Part shown: one piece after another, positions 44,570-53,623 of the stretch
How the letters are laid out: each line of letters starts with the position of its first letter
Position numbering within the stretch: the stretch's first letter is position 1
Assembly (NCBI GenBank): GCA_035493475.1
Contig: DATJIF010000009.1
Coordinates: 105,094-169,093, forward strand
Source: Actinospica sp035493475
GTDB lineage: Bacteria > Actinomycetota > Actinomycetes > Streptomycetales > Catenulisporaceae
Direction of reading: 5' to 3'
DNA length: 64,000 nt
The notes under the pieces: generated by a model
Databases searched by the model: none
What the model saw: only the letters and a program-made list of their open reading frames with translations
Told to the model about the DNA's origin: nothing
Position numbers and translations under genes: made by a program

Positions 44570-46674
44570 GCACCTCACCGATCGGATCCTCGACCAGCAG
44601 GGTCGACGGCGTACTCAAGGTCACCGGCGGCGCCAAGTACGCGGCCGACAACATGCTGACGAACATGGCGTACGGCTACCTGGTCACCAGCACCGTCGGC
44701 AAGGGGACGATCAGCGCGATGACCACGTCGGGCGCGCTGGCCTCGCCGGGCGTGCTCGCGGTCTACACGCCGTTCAACCCGCTGAAGCTCTACGCGTACG
44801 GCGGCGACGAGAACGACGAGTTCACCCCGCCGTTGCAGGACAAGAACGTCCGGTACCGCGGCCAGGTGATCGGCATGGTGGTCGCGGAGACCTTCGAGCA
44901 GGCCAGGGACGCGGCCGCGCTGGTGACCGCCACGTACTCGACGCAGACCCCGGTCACGGCCATGGCGAAGAGCGCGTCGGGCAGCGGCACGGTCTCAGAG
45001 GTCTACAACACTTCGATCGTGCACCACCACGCGATGGAGCCGCACGCGACCGTGGCCAGCTGGAGCGGCACCCACCTCACGATCTACACGGCGACGCAGG
45101 GCACTCCGCTCGTGGTCAGCCGGCTCTCGCACGCGCTCGGCGTCTCCAGCGCCAACATCCACGTGGTCAACCCGTACGTGGGCGGCGCGTTCGGCGGGAA
45201 GTGGGGCAACTGGGCGCACACGCCGCTGACCGCCGCGGCCGCCCAGGCGCTCGGCCGTCCGGTGAAGACCGTGCTGACCCGCGAGCAGGTCTTCACGGTC
45301 GTCGGCCACCGTCCGAACACCAGCCAGACCGTGTCGCTGACCGCGAACAGCAGCGGCACGATCAGCGCGCTCAAGCACATCGCGACGGTCAGCAAGTCGA
45401 ACTCCAGCAACTTCACCGAGAACCCCGCGTCGGTCTCGAAGTCGACGTACGCCGCGGGTTCGATCAGCACCGCGCAGACCCCGGTCAGCATGGACATCCC
45501 GGCCACCACGATCATGCGCGCGCCCGGGGAGGCGAACGGCTCGTTCGCGCTGGAGTCCGCGATCGACGAGCTCGCGGTGGCGCTGAACATGGACCCGCTG
45601 GCGCTGCGGCAGAAGAACTACGCGAAGACCGTGCCGGGCGGCTCGACTCCGTGGTCCAGCAAGCATCTCGCGGAGTGCTACACGACCGGGGCCGGCGCGT
45701 TCGGCTGGTCTCAGCGTTCCGCCAAGCCCGGCCAGGTGACGAACGGCGACTGGCTGGTCGGGCTCGGCATGGCCACGGCCGCGTACCCGGCGGGACGCAG
45801 CGCGTCGACGCTGATGGTGCGCCTGCAGAACGACGGGACGGCCGTGGTCTCGGGCACCGGCTCGGACGCGGGAACCGGCCAGGCCACCGTGTTCGCGATC
45901 CTCGGCGCGGCCGCCCTCGGCATCCCGGTGGCGCAGGTCAGCGCGGAGCTCGGCGACTCGACCCTGCCGACCGCGGCCAACGCGGGCGGCTCGGGCTCCA
46001 CGTCGAGCAACGGCACCGCGGTGAACGTCGCGGCCCAGGCGGCCATCAGTGCCCTGATCCAGCTCGCGATCAGCAACACGTCCTCCCCGTTCCACGGCAA
46101 GAGCGCCTCGTCCGTCACCTACAAGAACGGCAACCTGACCTCCGGCTCGACCACGATCAGCTTCGGCGCCCTGCTCACCAAGATCAACGTGGCGGGTGTG
46201 CAGGCCACCGGGACCTCCGCGAAGAACACCACCAGCGGCTACGGATTCATGTCCTTCGGCGCGATCTTCTGCGAGGTCCAGGTCAACAAGTGGACCGCGG
46301 AACCGAGGGTGACGCGGCTGCTCGCGGTGATGGACGCGGGCACGATCGTGGACGCGAAGACCGCCCGCAGCCAGATCATGGGCGGCATGATCATGGGGAT
46401 CGGCCAGGCCCTGCTGGAGGGCACGATCCTGGAGTCCGACGGCCGCTTCGCCAACGCGAACCTGGCCTCCTACCTGGTCCCGGTCAACGCCGATCTCCCA
46501 CACATCGACGTGACCTTCCTGAACTACCCCGACACCATCCTCAATCCGATCGGCATGCGCGGCATCGGCGAGCTCGGCATCGTCGGCGCGGCCGGGGCGG
46601 TCGCCAACGCGATCTACAACGCCACCGGAAAGCGCGTCCGCGACCTGCCCATAACCCTGGACAAGCTGCTATGA
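44566..46674 (+). CDS. paoC: Aldehyde oxidase molybdopterin subunit, PaoC-like
   Basis: 702 residues. Xanthine-dehydrogenase superfamily large subunit: SSTSRVDGVLKVTGGAKYAADN at the start, NPYVGGAFGGKWG and MRAPGEANGSFALESAIDELA near the Mo cofactor, and the catalytic Glu in GMRGIGELGIVG at the end. It oxidises aldehydes to acids with water. Its stop overlaps the GH105 start (ATGA). No PaoD-like chaperone gene is in the window. Confidence 0.9.
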   Translation: MSTSPIGSSTSRVDGVLKVTGGAKYAADNMLTNMAYGYLVTSTVGKGTISAMTTSGALASPGVLAVYTPFNPLKLYAYGGDENDEFTPPLQDKNVRYRGQVIGMVVAETFEQARDAAALVTATYSTQTPVTAMAKSASGSGTVSEVYNTSIVHHHAMEPHATVASWSGTHLTIYTATQGTPLVVSRLSHALGVSSANIHVVNPYVGGAFGGKWGNWAHTPLTAAAAQALGRPVKTVLTREQVFTVVGHRPNTSQTVSLTANSSGTISALKHIATVSKSNSSNFTENPASVSKSTYAAGSISTAQTPVSMDIPATTIMRAPGEANGSFALESAIDELAVALNMDPLALRQKNYAKTVPGGSTPWSSKHLAECYTTGAGAFGWSQRSAKPGQVTNGDWLVGLGMATAAYPAGRSASTLMVRLQNDGTAVVSGTGSDAGTGQATVFAILGAAALGIPVAQVSAELGDSTLPTAANAGGSGSTSSNGTAVNVAAQAAISALIQLAISNTSSPFHGKSASSVTYKNGNLTSGSTTISFGALLTKINVAGVQATGTSAKNTTSGYGFMSFGAIFCEVQVNKWTAEPRVTRLLAVMDAGTIVDAKTARSQIMGGMIMGIGQALLEGTILESDGRFANANLASYLVPVNADLPHIDVTFLNYPDTILNPIGMRGIGELGIVGAAGAVANAIYNATGKRVRDLPITLDKLL

Positions 46675-47831
46675 GACTTCCGCGAAAGCCCGTCCTGCTC
46701 CTCGCCGCGGCCGCCCTCGCCTTCATTCCCACCGCACCCGCGAAGGCCACGGCGACCACCACGACCACGACCGCGCCCACCGACTGGTCCGTCGCACTGG
46801 TCAACTCGACGATGAAGCGGTTCACCCCGGACACCATCGGCTCCTGGTCGTACCAGGTCGGCCTCTACCTGTACGGCCAATACCAGGTCTACCTCCGCAC
46901 CCACGACAAGGCGTACCTGACGTACATCGAGGACTGGGTGGACCGCTTCGTCTCCGCGAACGGCACCATCAACCAGACCTTCGACAGCCTGGACAGCATG
47001 ATGGCCGGCCGACTGCTGGTGATCCTGCACCACGAGACCGGCGAGGCGAAGTACCAGATCGCCGCGACCACGATCCGGGACCGGCTCAACACCTACCCGC
47101 GCACCTCGGACGGCGGTTTCTGGCACGCCGACACCTCCTCGCGCGCGCACCAGCTGTGGGACGACGGCCTCTACATGGTCGTGCCCTTCCTGCTGGAGTA
47201 CGGCAAGGAGTTCAACGACTCCACGTACACCCACGCCGAGGCGGTCAAGCAGCTCACCGTCTACGCGAGCCACCTGCAGCAGCCCAACGGCCTGCTCCAG
47301 CACGCGTACGACGAGTCCAAGACGGCGAGCTGGGCGGACCCGAAGACCGGACTCTCCCCCGAGCAGTGGTGCCGGGCCAACGGCTGGTACGGCATGACCC
47401 TGGTGACGGCGCTCGACGACGTGCCGACCACCCAGCCGGGCCGCGCCACGCTGCTGACCGACCTGAGCAAGTTCGCCGCGGGCCTCGTGCACTATCAGGA
47501 CCCGAAGTCCGGGCTCTGGTACCAGGTCATCGACAAGCCCACCGGCGCCGGCAACTGGACCGAGACCTCGTGCTCCAGCATGTTCGCCTACACGCTCTCG
47601 CTCGCCGTCCAGCACGGCTATATCGGCACGTCGTACAAGGCGGTCGCGCAGAAGGCGTACCAGGGCGTGCTCGGCCGGATCTCGCTCGGCAGCGACGGCC
47701 TGACGAACCTCACGACGATCTCGCCCGGCACGAACGTCGGCGACTACACGTACTACATCGACCGTCCGAAGGCCACGAACGACCTGCACGGCCTCGGCTC
47801 ATTCCTGCTCATGAACGAGCAGCTTCGATAA
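46671..47831 (+). CDS. Secreted GH105 unsaturated uronyl hydrolase-like protein
   Basis: 386 residues. Signal peptide (to about APAKA), Thr-rich linker, (alpha/alpha)6 barrel. RAHQLWDDGLYMVVPFLLEYGK matches the GH105/GH88 catalytic Asp region, and EQWCRANGWYGMTLV fits the inner barrel helix. Such enzymes hydrate the 4,5-unsaturated uronic acid at the end of lyase products and release a keto-aldehyde uronate. It overlaps the aldehyde oxidase gene by ATGA, so the two proteins are made together. Family GH88 is an alternative. Confidence 0.82.
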   Translation: MRLPRKPVLLLAAAALAFIPTAPAKATATTTTTTAPTDWSVALVNSTMKRFTPDTIGSWSYQVGLYLYGQYQVYLRTHDKAYLTYIEDWVDRFVSANGTINQTFDSLDSMMAGRLLVILHHETGEAKYQIAATTIRDRLNTYPRTSDGGFWHADTSSRAHQLWDDGLYMVVPFLLEYGKEFNDSTYTHAEAVKQLTVYASHLQQPNGLLQHAYDESKTASWADPKTGLSPEQWCRANGWYGMTLVTALDDVPTTQPGRATLLTDLSKFAAGLVHYQDPKSGLWYQVIDKPTGAGNWTETSCSSMFAYTLSLAVQHGYIGTSYKAVAQKAYQGVLGRISLGSDGLTNLTTISPGTNVGDYTYYIDRPKATNDLHGLGSFLLMNEQLR

Positions 47832-47851
47832 TCACAAGGAGAGTTGGCCAC

Positions 47852-49948
47852 TTGAGACCCACACGTGCCCGGGCACTCGCGCTCGGGCTGTCCCTGGCTA
47901 CCGCCACGCTCGGCGTGGTCGCTGTGACGGCGGTGACCTCGGCGCCTGCCCAGGCCGCCACGTCCGCCGCCTATCCCTTCCCGACCCACGTGACCTACAA
48001 GGTCGGCGTGACGCCCGCGGGGTCGCAGTCGTCCAAGGACGCGGCCGTCGAGAAGGCGTACAACTCGTGGAAGAGCACGTACCTCATCCACGGCTGCGCC
48101 TCGAACGAGTACTACATCTCCACCAAGGGCGACGGCGACGCCACCAACAACGGTCCGGTGTCCGAGGGCCAGGGCTACGGGATGAACATCATCCCCCTGA
48201 TGGCCGGGTACGACGCGGACGCGCAGACCGAGTTCAACGGCCTGTGGCAGCTCGTGAAGGACCACGAGGACCAGTACGGCCTCATGGAGTGGCAGCTCGA
48301 CGGCAAGACCTGCAAGTACTACAGCAGCGGCACTCCGGACGGCGCGACCGACGGCGACCTGGACATCGGCTACGGCCTGATCCTCGCCGACAAGCAGTGG
48401 GGCGGCTACACGTCGGCGGCCAAGACGTGGCTGGCCAACTTCTACAACCACGACGTCGCCTCCGACGGCCACCTCAAGTGCGAGGACGACGACAGCACCG
48501 CGGACGACTCGCGCCCGTCCGATTACATGATCGACCACCTGCGGGCGTTCGCCGCGTACGACCCGTCGCACGACTGGAACAAGGTCATCCAGAAGACCGA
48601 GTCCATCGTCACCGACTTCACCGCGAGCTACTCGTCGAAGTACGGTCTGATGTCCGACTTCATCCGCGGCGCCAACGGCAGCAGCCCGAAGCCCGCGGCG
48701 GCGAACTACCAGGAGGACCAGCCGGACAACATCGTCGGCTACAACTCCATCCGCGTGCCCTGGCACATGGGCACCGACGCGCTGGAGAACGGCACGACGG
48801 TGGCGGCGACCGCGTACGCCGACGCCGTGAAGTGGTCGAACTGCCTGAACACGTTCTCGGGCGGTGATCCGGGCAAGGTCTGGCCGCACATGAACCTGAA
48901 CTGCACCGGGTTCGACAGCTCACCGGACCAGGGCGACACGCAGGCGGAGGAGGCCGGCGACTCGGCCGGACCCGCCGCGATGGCCTCCGGAAACCAGGCG
49001 TGGACGAACGCGATCTGGAACCAGCTCGCGACCAACCCGTTCGGTGACGGCTACTACGGCGAGACCATCAAGATGCTGGTCTACATCGTCATGGCCGGCG
49101 ACTACTGGAACCCGGCCGGCACCACCGCCGCGGGCAACGACTTCTCGATCTCGGCCTCCCCCGCCTCGGGCTCCGTCGCGCAGGGCTCCTCGGCCACCTC
49201 GACGATCTCGACCGCGGTGTCCTCCGGCTCGGCCGAGTCGGTCGCCCTGTCCGCCACGGGCGGGCCGGGCGGATCCACCGTCTCCTTCAGCCCGTCCACG
49301 GTGACCTCCGGCGCCAGTTCGACGCTGACCGTGAGCACGAACTCGTCCACCGCTACGGGCACGTTCCCGATCACCGTGACCGGCACCGCGGCCTCCGGAA
49401 CGCACACCACCACGTACACGATCACCGTGACCTCGTCGACCGGAAGCACCTGCACCGCGGCGCAACTGCTCGGCAACCCCGGCTTCGAGAACGGCGCGAC
49501 CATCACGCCGTGGACCGAGTCGTCCACCCTCGGCAGCGCCCCGATCAACAACGACACCGCCGACGAGCCCGCCCACGCCGGCAGCTGGGACGCCTGGCTG
49601 AACGGTGACGGCAAGGCCGACACGGACACGGTCGCGCAGAGCGTGACCATCCCGACCGGCTGCTCCGCGTCGTTCTCCTACTACCTGCACATCGACACCA
49701 CGGAGAGCACGACCACCGCGAAGCCGGACACCCTGACCGTCCAGGTCCTGAACTCGAGCGGCACGGTCCTCTCGACGCTCGCGACCTACAGCAACCTGAA
49801 CAAGAACACCGGCTACACCCAGCACACGAGCGACCTGTCCAGCTACGCCGGGCAGACCGTGACCATCAAGTTCACCGGCACCGAGACCGACGCGAACGGC
49901 GGCACGACCGACTTCGTGATCGACGACACCGCCCTGCAGACCAGCTGA
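47852..49948 (+). CDS. Secreted GH8 endoglucanase/chitosanase-type enzyme with Ig-like and carbohydrate-binding-like domains
   Basis: 698 residues from a TTG with AAGGAGAG well placed upstream. Signal peptide to APAQA. The GH8 domain has the catalytic acid in VSEGQGYGM and the family signature ATDGDLDIGYGLILADKQWG. A Ser/Thr-rich Ig-like domain (about 430-540) and a C-terminal jelly-roll (LLGNPGFENGATITPW, YYLHIDTTES) follow. It cleaves beta-1,4-glucan, xylan, chitosan or mixed-linkage glucan internally. 20 bases after the GH105 gene, so part of the same operon. A hairpin terminator follows. Confidence 0.88.
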   Translation: MRPTRARALALGLSLATATLGVVAVTAVTSAPAQAATSAAYPFPTHVTYKVGVTPAGSQSSKDAAVEKAYNSWKSTYLIHGCASNEYYISTKGDGDATNNGPVSEGQGYGMNIIPLMAGYDADAQTEFNGLWQLVKDHEDQYGLMEWQLDGKTCKYYSSGTPDGATDGDLDIGYGLILADKQWGGYTSAAKTWLANFYNHDVASDGHLKCEDDDSTADDSRPSDYMIDHLRAFAAYDPSHDWNKVIQKTESIVTDFTASYSSKYGLMSDFIRGANGSSPKPAAANYQEDQPDNIVGYNSIRVPWHMGTDALENGTTVAATAYADAVKWSNCLNTFSGGDPGKVWPHMNLNCTGFDSSPDQGDTQAEEAGDSAGPAAMASGNQAWTNAIWNQLATNPFGDGYYGETIKMLVYIVMAGDYWNPAGTTAAGNDFSISASPASGSVAQGSSATSTISTAVSSGSAESVALSATGGPGGSTVSFSPSTVTSGASSTLTVSTNSSTATGTFPITVTGTAASGTHTTTYTITVTSSTGSTCTAAQLLGNPGFENGATITPWTESSTLGSAPINNDTADEPAHAGSWDAWLNGDGKADTDTVAQSVTIPTGCSASFSYYLHIDTTESTTTAKPDTLTVQVLNSSGTVLSTLATYSNLNKNTGYTQHTSDLSSYAGQTVTIKFTGTETDANGGTTDFVIDDTALQTS

Positions 49949-49973
49949 TCTGCGGGTCCTGACAGCAGTAGGC

Positions 49974-50003
49974 AGCCCCGTCGGCCGTCCGGCCGGCGGG
50001 GCT
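49974..50003 (+). terminator. Hairpin terminator after the GH8 gene
   Basis: AGCCCCGTCGGCC (49974-49986) pairs with GGCCGGCGGGGCT (49991-50003) with one T-G wobble and a GTCC loop, then TTCGTCGT. It separates the rightward operon from the convergent folP2 gene. Confidence 0.8.
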
Positions 50004-50017
50004 TCGTCGTCCCCGGG

Positions 50018-50890
50018 TCAGGCGATACCGCGCCGCTCCACGGCCGGGGGGCGGGTGCCCTGGATCGAGGAGACCATGTCGAGGACCTGCCGCGTCTCGA
50101 CGACCTCGTGGACGCGGTAGACGCGGGCGCCGAGCCAGGCGCACACGGCGGTGGTCGCCAGGGTTCCGGTGAGGCGCTGCCGGACCGGCATGTCGAGGGT
50201 CTCGCCGATGAAGTCCTTGTTGGACAGCGAGACCAGCACCGGCCAGCCGGTCTCGATCATCTCGCCGATCCGGCGGGTGGCCTCCAGCGAGTGCCGGGTG
50301 TTCTTGCCGAAGTCGTGCGCCGGGTCGATCAGCACCGACTCGCGCGGCACGCCGAGCTCCACGGCGCGCTCGGCCAGCCGGAGGGTCTGGTCCAGGATGT
50401 CGGCCATCACGTCCGGGTAGCTGACGCCCTTGCGCGGCCGGTTGCGCGGCACGGTACCGCCCGTGTGCGTGCAGACCAGGCCCGCCCGGAACTCGGCGGC
50501 CACCTCAGCGAGCCGCGGATCGTAGCCGCCCCACGCGTCGTTCAGCACGTCCGCGCCCGCCTCGCACACCGCCCGGCCCACCTCGGCGCGCCAGGTGTCG
50601 ACGCTGATCACGAGGTCGGGGTGGCGGGCGCGGACCTTGCCGACGAACGGGACGGTGCGCCGGATCTCCTCGTCGGTGGTCACCTCCTCCCCCGGCCCCG
50701 CCTTCACGCCGCCGATGTCGACGATCCGCGCCCCGTCGGCCACGGCCTGGTCCACCCGGTCCAGCGCCGCGTCCTCGGCGTAGGTCGCGCCCTTGTCGTA
50801 GAAGGAGTCGGGGGTGCGGTTGACGATCGCCATCACGACCCGGTCGTCGGGTCCGAACTCGCTCCGGCCCAGCCTAAGCAACCCGTCCAT
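50018..50890 (-). CDS. folP2: Dihydropteroate synthase homologue FolP2
   Basis: 290 residues. TIM barrel of the DHPS family: VMAIVNRTPDSFYDKGATY, DIGGVKAGPGEE, LNDAWGGYDP, LIDPAHDFGKN, YRVHEVVETRQVLDM. The first motif carries NRTPDSF where folate enzymes have NVTPDSF, as in the actinobacterial FolP2 branch, which in mycobacteria lacks proven dihydropteroate synthase activity and sits next to gpgS. Same pairing here, with a 17-base overlap. Its real substrate is uncertain. Confidence 0.85.
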   Translation of the reverse strand: MDGLLRLGRSEFGPDDRVVMAIVNRTPDSFYDKGATYAEDAALDRVDQAVADGARIVDIGGVKAGPGEEVTTDEEIRRTVPFVGKVRARHPDLVISVDTWRAEVGRAVCEAGADVLNDAWGGYDPRLAEVAAEFRAGLVCTHTGGTVPRNRPRKGVSYPDVMADILDQTLRLAERAVELGVPRESVLIDPAHDFGKNTRHSLEATRRIGEMIETGWPVLVSLSNKDFIGETLDMPVRQRLTGTLATTAVCAWLGARVYRVHEVVETRQVLDMVSSIQGTRPPAVERRGIA

Positions 50891-51881
50891 CGGATACCTT
50901 CCTGTCCTGATACTGCTCGACGAGGTGCGCGGGCGGCCGTTCGGTCGCCGTGATGTCGTAGGTGAAGGAGCGGAATCCGCCGTCCTGGCGGCGGAACTGG
51001 GTGAAGCCGGTGTGCACCGGCTCGCCGCCGAGCCGGCGTCCGGCGCGCTCCAGCCGGCGCAGCGCGGTCTGCCAGATCTCGCTGGACATCCGGCCGAGCG
51101 CGTCGTCCGCCTGGTGCCGGTGGTAGCGGGTGCCGACGTCGACCTGGGCGAGCGCGTCGAGCCCGGCGAGTTCGAGCGCGTCGACGAGCAGGCCGAGTTC
51201 GACCCCGTAGCCGCAGGGGAACGGGAGCCGCTCCAGCAGGCCGCGGCGCGCGGCGTACTCCCCGGCGAGCGGCTGCACGATCCCGGCCAGCCGCGGCCAG
51301 TGCAGATTGAGCAGCGGGCGGGCGACCAGTTCGGTCACCCGCCCGCCGCCGCCCGGCAGCACCGTTCCGGCGTCCAGCAGGGGCCGGTCGTACGCCGCCT
51401 TGACCAGCTGGACCGAGGGGTCGGTGAGCAGCGGGCCGAGGATCCCGCGCACCAGCGCCGCGTCGAACTTCCGCAGGTCCGCGTCGACGAAGCACACGAC
51501 GTCCCCGGTCGTGACGAAGAGGGACCGCCAGAGCACCTCGCCCTTGCCCGGCACGGCGGGCAGCTCCGGCAGGATCTCGTCGCGGTGCACGACGCGCGCC
51601 CCCGCCGCCGTCGCGACCTCGCCGGTCCGGTCGGTGGAGCCGGAGTCGATGACGACGAGCTCGTCGACCAGCGGGCACTGCTCCATCAGCCGAGTCCTGA
51701 TACGGGTGACGATCTCGCCGACCGTCTGCTGTTCGTTGAGCGCGGGGAGCACCACGCTGACCGACGTCCCGGAGGCCTGCTTGGCCGCCAGGACGTCGGT
51801 CGCGCGCCACTGCTCCAGCCGGGACCAGCGCCGCTCCATCCAGCGGCGCACGTCCTCGGACGGCGCGTCGTGGTGGATCAA
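50874..51881 (-). CDS. gpgS: Glucosyl-3-phosphoglycerate synthase
   Basis: 335 residues from a TTG sharing TTGA with the MFS stop. GT81/GT2-like: SVVLPALNEQQTVGEIV, VVIDSGSTDRTGEVA, the DxD metal site FVDADLRKFD and GYGVELGLLVDA. It transfers glucose from NDP-glucose to 3-phosphoglycerate, the first step of glucosylglycerate and methylglucose polysaccharide synthesis. Its match to mycobacterial GpgS is good. A later GTG (VRRWMERRW) is an alternative start. Confidence 0.9.
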   Translation of the reverse strand: MIHHDAPSEDVRRWMERRWSRLEQWRATDVLAAKQASGTSVSVVLPALNEQQTVGEIVTRIRTRLMEQCPLVDELVVIDSGSTDRTGEVATAAGARVVHRDEILPELPAVPGKGEVLWRSLFVTTGDVVCFVDADLRKFDAALVRGILGPLLTDPSVQLVKAAYDRPLLDAGTVLPGGGGRVTELVARPLLNLHWPRLAGIVQPLAGEYAARRGLLERLPFPCGYGVELGLLVDALELAGLDALAQVDVGTRYHRHQADDALGRMSSEIWQTALRRLERAGRRLGGEPVHTGFTQFRRQDGGFRSFTYDITATERPPAHLVEQYQDRKVSDGRVA

Positions 51882-53506
51882 TACCGTGTCCCGCCGGTCG
51901 CCGGGTGCCGGAAATGCCGCATGAACAGCGAGAGCACCAGCGCGGCGGCCGCGGCGATCGTGAAGATCAGGAACATCTGCGTGTACGCGCCGGCGGTCGG
52001 CAGCTGCGCGAGCGCGCCGGTGTTCAGCGGCGTGTTCGTGACGTGGCCGGGGGCGTTGACGTGCAGGATCAGCGGATGCGCGGCGACCACCGAGGCGATG
52101 ATGGACGTGGCGAAGGCGGCGCCGAAGTTGGTGACCGAGCCGACCATCCCGGAGCTGACGCCCTGCTGCTCCTGCGGCACCGCCTCGACCACCATGTTGT
52201 TCAGCGTGCTGAGATAGATGCCGACGCCGACGCCGAGCAGCACCAGGATCAGCGCCACCTCGAGCACGCTGCGGTGGTAGAAGGTCAGCAGCAGGCAGGA
52301 GAGCACGAAGAAGGCCATGCCGGCGATCAGCGGCCGTTGCAGGCCGATCCGCGTGGACAGCGCCCCGGCGAGCGGCGAGAAGATCACGTACACGACGGCC
52401 AGGCCCAGCGTGAGCTGCACGGTGAACTGGAACAGCGTCAGGTTGAAGCCGGGCAGGTCGCCGATGACGGAGAAGTAGGGCTTCAGGGTCGCGGTCGGCA
52501 GGTGGTACTGCTTGGCGGCCGCGGCCGCCGCGCCGGTGGCGATCTGGGACTTCACGGCCTCGCCCGCGGCCCCGCCCGGCGTCTCGGCGAGGTAGCCGAT
52601 GACGTAGCTGGCGCCGTTGACGATCCCGTTGCAGCAGAAGCCGATGCCGAGGATGGGCAGGAACCGGCCGGAGCGCAGCAGCGCCGGGCTCATGATCGGC
52701 TCCGGGACCCGCAGCTCCCAGAGGTAGAACGCGCCGAGCAGCAGCACGCCGCCGATCAGCCAGGCGAGCGTGACCGGCCGTCCCCAGCCCCAGCCGCTGC
52801 CCCGGCTGACGTAGATCATCACCAGCGCGATGCCCGCGCCGAGCAGCGCCGCGCCGGGCAGGTCGAGCCGCACCCGGTGCCGCAGCCGGGTCTCCGGCAC
52901 GAACACCATCAGCAGAATCAGCGAGGCGACGATCCACACCGTGCAGAACCAGAAGAGCGAGCGCCAGCTGAAGTGGTCGGTGAGGTAGCCGCCGGCCAGC
53001 GGGCCGAGGATGGCGCCGAGGCCGGTGCCGCCGCCCGCGATGCCGATCGCCATGTTGACCATCCGGCGCGGCACCAGGTCGCGGATCAGACCGAAGGACA
53101 CGAACATCGCGGGGAACGCGACCCCCTGCAGCGCCCGCCCGACCAGCAGCACCGTCCAGGATGTCGTCACCGCGTCGAGCACGGAGCCGACCAGCGAGAC
53201 GGCCACGCAGGCGGCGATGACCTTCTTCTTGCCGATCACGTCGGAGAGCTTGCCGATCACCGGCACGGCCACGCCGCCGACCAGGGTGTAGATCGTCGCG
53301 AGCCAGGGCAGTTGGCTGCCCGCCGCGGGGAAGGACGCCCCGATCTTCTGCGCGGCCAGGCCGATGAACGCGGTCTGGAACGGGACGATCTCGGTGCTGG
53401 CGACGATGGCCAGCACGATGAGCACGACGCGCAGCCGGGTGGCGTCGTGCAGACGTCCGGTATCGAGCTCGGTCGGCTCGCTCTGGCCGACGGGCGCTGT
53501 TGTCAT
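51878..53506 (-). CDS. MFS drug:proton antiporter, DHA2 (14-TM) type
   Basis: 542 residues, about fourteen membrane segments. GKLSDVIGKKKV after TM2, LLVGRALQGVAFPAMF, and the antiporter motif C region GIAGGGTGLGAILGPLAGGYL. DHA2 proteins expel drugs or metabolites. ATG at 53506 with AAGGGGAG upstream. Translation couples to gpgS by TTGA. The upstream DNA carries TTCT-N9-AGAA sites. Confidence 0.88.
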   Translation of the reverse strand: MTTAPVGQSEPTELDTGRLHDATRLRVVLIVLAIVASTEIVPFQTAFIGLAAQKIGASFPAAGSQLPWLATIYTLVGGVAVPVIGKLSDVIGKKKVIAACVAVSLVGSVLDAVTTSWTVLLVGRALQGVAFPAMFVSFGLIRDLVPRRMVNMAIGIAGGGTGLGAILGPLAGGYLTDHFSWRSLFWFCTVWIVASLILLMVFVPETRLRHRVRLDLPGAALLGAGIALVMIYVSRGSGWGWGRPVTLAWLIGGVLLLGAFYLWELRVPEPIMSPALLRSGRFLPILGIGFCCNGIVNGASYVIGYLAETPGGAAGEAVKSQIATGAAAAAAKQYHLPTATLKPYFSVIGDLPGFNLTLFQFTVQLTLGLAVVYVIFSPLAGALSTRIGLQRPLIAGMAFFVLSCLLLTFYHRSVLEVALILVLLGVGVGIYLSTLNNMVVEAVPQEQQGVSSGMVGSVTNFGAAFATSIIASVVAAHPLILHVNAPGHVTNTPLNTGALAQLPTAGAYTQMFLIFTIAAAAALVLSLFMRHFRHPATGGTRY

Positions 53507-53575
53507 GGTCTGCTCCCCTTGGTCCGCACCGGGGCCGGCCGCCGTTGGCCGGCTCTCCGCGGGGGCGGAATCGTA

Positions 53576-53610
53576 TTCTGCGTTATAGAGAACACTATTT
53601 CCGGAGAACG
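53576..53610. promoter_or_regulatory. TTCT-N9-AGAA site upstream of the DHA2 transporter
   Basis: TTCT (53576-53579) and AGAA (53589-53592), with AGAGAACACTATTTC and a further GGAGAACG (53603-53610). The same TTCT-N9-AGAA spacing recurs at 61973-61989, and the AGnAGAAC...TATTC block recurs twice near 56.25-56.34 kb. Suggested operators of one regulator. Confidence 0.4.
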
Positions 53611-53623
53611 TCAATGGGTCGCG

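Noticed and set aside
50018..50890. Canonical folate dihydropteroate synthase (FolP1)
   Set aside because: NRTPDSF motif and the gpgS neighbour indicate the FolP2 branch.
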